DNA from: JAKFFN01 sp964444305
Lineage (GTDB): Bacteria; Sumerlaeota; Sumerlaeia; Sumerlaeales; Sumerlaeaceae
DNA: 25,165 nt
Direction of reading: 5' to 3'
NCBI GenBank assembly: GCA_964444305.1
Contig: CAYUGQ010000025.1
Location: forward strand, 1-25,165
Shown: piece after piece, positions 22,554 to 25,165 of the stretch
How the letters are laid out: the number at the start of each line of letters is the position of its first letter
Numbering within the stretch: position 1 is the first letter of the stretch
The notes under the pieces: model-generated
Database searches by the model: none
What the model was told of the DNA's origin: nothing
What the model saw: only the letters and a program-made list of their open reading frames with translations
Position numbers and translations under genes: made by a program

Positions 22554-23621
22554 TTAAAAACCTTCGTGAAAGATGTCGAGCTGGCCTTTTCCGGGTCTGC
22601 GGAAATTTTCGGTGGATAAAGCCGGTTGATCGCCGAATTTCAGTTTGCGTTTTGTAGCGTTGAAGAGGGCGTTAACCTGAGATGCGTATTCTCCTTCTCC
22701 CTTCATTCGGGTGCCAAACCGGCTGTCGGCGAGGCGGCCTCCGTGGACTTCTTTGATCCGGTTTAGCACTTTGTCGCGGGAATTGGGATAATGCTTTTCC
22801 AGCCATGTGCCAAAGATTTCCTGTACGGAACCGGGCAGGCGCACTACGATGTAGCTGGCAAATTGTGCTCCGGCTTCGGATGTGGCTTTTAATATGGCGG
22901 GGAGTTCGCTGTCTGTGAGGCCGGGGATCATGGGGGCAGCGTTGACTCCGACGGGGACGCCGGCTTGTGCGAGGGCGGTAATGGCCTGCAGGCGTGCGGA
23001 TGGGCGGCTGGCCCGGGGTTCGAGTTTGCCGCAAAGGTCGGCGTTTAGGGTTGTTACGGAGACGATGACGCAGGCACCGTTCCACTGGGACATCTCTTTT
23101 AATATATCAATGTCGCGGGTAACGAGGCGGTTTTTTGTGATTATGCCGACGGGATTTCGATACTCGGCCAGCACTTGAAGGCATTGACGGGTTAGCTCGA
23201 ACTGGCGCTCCGCTGGTTGATAGCAGTCGGTTACGCCGCTCATGACGATGAGATCGGGTTGATAGGTTTTTTTATCGAGGGCTTCCCGCAGGAGTTGGGG
23301 GGCGTTTTTTTTGACGAGAATTTTGGATTCAAAATCCAGTCCGGCGGACATGCCCCAGTATTCGTGATAGGGTCTGGCGTAGCAGTATGCGCAGCCGTGG
23401 GTACAACCGTAATAGGGGTTTACGCTATAGCGAAAGCCGACATCGGGGCTGTCGTTTTTGGTCAGGATGGTCTTGCTGGCCGCATCCAGATAGACTGTTT
23501 CCACGTGGTTCGTGACGTCTTCGGGAAGCAGGTCATCGTCCCATGGTTCTACAGTGAGGCGTTCGAAGCGATTGGCGGTGTTAGCCTGTGCTCCACGGCC
23601 TTTTGGGTCTTTGATTACCAT
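22554..23621 (-). CDS. Radical SAM protein, PA0069/SplB-like family
   Basis: This is a 355-residue radical SAM protein. The [4Fe-4S] motif is Cys73-x3-Cys77-x2-Cys80 in NPYYGCTHGCAYCYARPYHEYWG, followed by DFESKILVKKNAPQLL, which is the signature of the PA0069/Rv2578c-like group distantly related to spore photoproduct lyase. Later segments include MSGVTDCYQPAE, ITKNRLVTRD and MIPGLTD. The substrate of the group is unknown; DNA-repair roles have been suggested by similarity only. ATG 23621 is chosen because residues encoded upstream are a shadow of the overlapping gltD frame. It lies 70 bp after gltD on the same strand. Confidence 0.92.
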   Translation of the reverse strand: MVIKDPKGRGAQANTANRFERLTVEPWDDDLLPEDVTNHVETVYLDAASKTILTKNDSPDVGFRYSVNPYYGCTHGCAYCYARPYHEYWGMSAGLDFESKILVKKNAPQLLREALDKKTYQPDLIVMSGVTDCYQPAERQFELTRQCLQVLAEYRNPVGIITKNRLVTRDIDILKEMSQWNGACVIVSVTTLNADLCGKLEPRASRPSARLQAITALAQAGVPVGVNAAPMIPGLTDSELPAILKATSEAGAQFASYIVVRLPGSVQEIFGTWLEKHYPNSRDKVLNRIKEVHGGRLADSRFGTRMKGEGEYASQVNALFNATKRKLKFGDQPALSTENFRRPGKGQLDIFHEGF

Positions 23622-23691
23622 GGGATGATAAACACCGGGGGTTCGGAATTCGTCATTCCATTTAAGGAAATACTTTTGGGGGCGGGCAGGG

Positions 23692-25155
23692 TTACTTGCC
23701 GTCTGGTAAAGCCGGGAGCTCGGTGGTGCCCATGAGCCAGAGATCGACGGCACGGGCGGCCTGGCGCCCTTCGTTGATGGCCCATACGACAAGGCTCTGG
23801 CCGCGGCGCATATCCCCTGCCGCGAATACTCCTTCGCGGCTGGACATGTAGTTGGTACCGCAGTGGACATTGCCGCGTGGGTCGAGTTCCAGTCCGAGCT
23901 TCCCGATGATTCCGTCCGGCTCGGGGCCGACAAAACCCATGGCCAGGAGAACGAGGTCGGCAGGGAGGGTAAACTCACTTCCGGGGATTTCGGTCATTGC
24001 CGGGCGGCCGGGCGACTGGGTGTCCCATTGAAGGCGAATGCCTTGAAGGCGCTGGATACGGCCGTTGCTGCCTTCGAATGCGCGGGTGTTTACGCTCCAT
24101 TCGCGGTTTAATTTTCCGGCGGAATGGCCTTCTTCGTGGGAAGTGGATGTACGGAGTATCATGGGCCAGAGGGGCCAGGGCATGGATTCATTTCGGGTGA
24201 CGGGCGGCTGGGCAAGTAATTCAAACTGATGGATTGATTTGGCGCCTTGTCGCAGGGCTGTGCCGACGCAGTCGCTGCCGGTGTCGCCGCCGCCGATTAC
24301 GATAACGTGTTTTCCTTCGGCGGAAATTGATAGTTCGGTGCGATCGCCTGATACGCGCTGGTTTTGCTGGGGCAGGTAGTCCATGGCGAAGTGTACACCG
24401 GCGAGTTCGCGGCCGGGGACCGATAGATCGCGTGGTTTGGTGCTGCCGCCGCAAAGGACGACGGCGTCGAAGTCTGAGTAGAGATCTTCGGCGGAGATGT
24501 CGGTTCCGACGTTTACGCCGGCTTTGAATTCGATACCTTCGGCCTGCATCTGACTCAGCCGACGATCAATGAGGGACTTTTCGAGTTTAAAATCCGGGAT
24601 GCCATAGCGAAGCAGGCCGCCGATGCGTACAGCGCGCTCGAATACGGTGACGAGATGGCCGGCGCGGTTGAGCTGTTGAGCGGCGGCGAGACCGGCGGGA
24701 CCACTGCCGATTACGGCGACTCGTTTGCCTGTGCGAATTTTGGGTGGCATTGGCTGGATCCATCCGGCTTCCCAGGCGTGCTCGACGATAGCTAGTTCGA
24801 TTTGTTTGATGGTGACCGGATCATCGTTAATTCCGAGGACGCAGCTTGTTTCGCATGGGGCGGGGCATACCCAGCCAGTAAATTCGGGAAAGTTGTTGGT
24901 GGCGTGGAGGGCATCGATGGCTTCGCGCCAGCGATCACGATAAACGAGATCATTCCAGTCCGGGATGACGTTTCCCACAGGGCAGCCGGTATGGCAGAAA
25001 GGAATGCCGCAATCCATACAGCGCGCGCCCTGTTTGCGAACCAAATCTGTCGAAGGGTCATGATATACCTGGCGGTAATCGCTGATTCGCTCTGCTGTAT
25101 CGCGCCGTGCGGAAACCTCGCGCGGGATTTCAAGAAAACCGGTCGCCTTGCCCAT
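23692..25155 (-). CDS. gltD: Glutamate synthase (NADPH) small subunit
   Basis: This is a 487-residue beta subunit of glutamate synthase, which passes electrons from NADPH through FAD to the large subunit. The N-terminal cysteine-rich [4Fe-4S] region is CMDCGIPFCHTGCPVGN, followed by WVCPAPCETSCV. The FAD fold is VAVIGSGPAGLAAAQQL and the NADP fold is VIVIGGGDTGSDCVG. The closing motif VFAAGDMRRGQSLVVWAINEGRQAA is intact. The length is typical. The start ATG at 25155 begins the canonical MGKATGFLEIPRE. Only ten bases precede it, so a gltB partner, usually upstream, would be outside the window. Confidence 0.97.
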   Translation of the reverse strand: MGKATGFLEIPREVSARRDTAERISDYRQVYHDPSTDLVRKQGARCMDCGIPFCHTGCPVGNVIPDWNDLVYRDRWREAIDALHATNNFPEFTGWVCPAPCETSCVLGINDDPVTIKQIELAIVEHAWEAGWIQPMPPKIRTGKRVAVIGSGPAGLAAAQQLNRAGHLVTVFERAVRIGGLLRYGIPDFKLEKSLIDRRLSQMQAEGIEFKAGVNVGTDISAEDLYSDFDAVVLCGGSTKPRDLSVPGRELAGVHFAMDYLPQQNQRVSGDRTELSISAEGKHVIVIGGGDTGSDCVGTALRQGAKSIHQFELLAQPPVTRNESMPWPLWPMILRTSTSHEEGHSAGKLNREWSVNTRAFEGSNGRIQRLQGIRLQWDTQSPGRPAMTEIPGSEFTLPADLVLLAMGFVGPEPDGIIGKLGLELDPRGNVHCGTNYMSSREGVFAAGDMRRGQSLVVWAINEGRQAARAVDLWLMGTTELPALPDGK

Positions 25156-25165
25156 GGGGTTTATC

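Noticed and set aside
23622..23978. N-terminal 119-residue extension of the radical SAM protein
   Set aside because: It lies inside gltD in another frame and has a Ser/Pro/Ala-rich shadow composition. The family begins near the ATG at 23621.
1..25165. CRISPR arrays, insertion sequences, rRNA genes and integrases
   Set aside because: I looked for regularly spaced repeats, transposase motifs, terminal inverted repeats and rRNA signatures and saw none.

Overview
The window looks like chromosomal sequence from a draft or metagenome-derived assembly of a Gram-negative-type environmental bacterium. It contains an internal 100-N scaffold gap. A planctomycete or a related PVC/candidate-phylum lineage is the best guess. 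The reasons are a Hanks-type kinase with a membrane anchor and Pro/Ser/Thr-rich tail, an exported Gfo/Idh/MocA oxidoreductase, a type III polyketide synthase operon, several secreted beta-propeller and beta-helix proteins, and a small 'TIGQ' secreted protein. This placement is inference. No rRNA or other phylogenetic marker is present. TTG start codons are common (DUF167, PKS, catalase, the first kelch protein and probably the COG2509-type flavoprotein).

Layout. 1-77: tRNA-Pro(GGG), minus strand. 165-3028: a minus-strand unit of OppB/DppB-type permease, DUF167 protein and Ser/Thr kinase. 3162-4169: exported dehydrogenase. 4275-7373: a tightly overlapping type III PKS, methyltransferase and FAD oxidoreductase operon, probably for a phenolic lipid or pyrone. 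7516-9207: catalase whose Shine-Dalgarno lies in a perfect hairpin, followed by a strong terminator. 9288-12951: a minus-strand run of four exported proteins (small basic protein, mini 'TIGQ' protein, kelch protein, purple-acid-phosphatase-like metallophosphoesterase). The phosphoesterase is split by an artificial gap flanked by an identical 55-bp overlap. 13148-14071: Mrr-type restriction endonuclease. 14214-14464: a small SEC-C zinc protein that needs two +1 frameshifts at nearly identical sites. 14784-16370: secreted beta-helix-like protein. 16665-16741: tRNA-Glu(CTC). 16836-18371: COG2509-type flavoprotein. 18488-19618: secreted six-bladed kelch protein. 19738-20454: unknown protein with a GIY-YIG-like N-terminus. 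20553-20630: tRNA-His. 20862-22513: Wzz-like chain-length protein followed by a Bcp peroxiredoxin. 22554-25155: radical SAM protein and GltD, minus strand.

Three observations stand out. The first is the SEC-C gene with twin TGC-TTT-(TGA/TAA)-GCGG shift sites, a candidate for programmed +1 frameshifting. The second is a shared extreme C-terminus of the form [DE]-W-x-[LM]-Y on three otherwise unrelated exported proteins, a candidate uncharacterised sorting or anchoring tail. The third is the Shine-Dalgarno-masking hairpin in front of the catalase. The gap in the phosphoesterase can be repaired directly from the sequence: removing 155 nt (100 N plus one 55-bp copy) gives one uninterrupted 430-residue frame.
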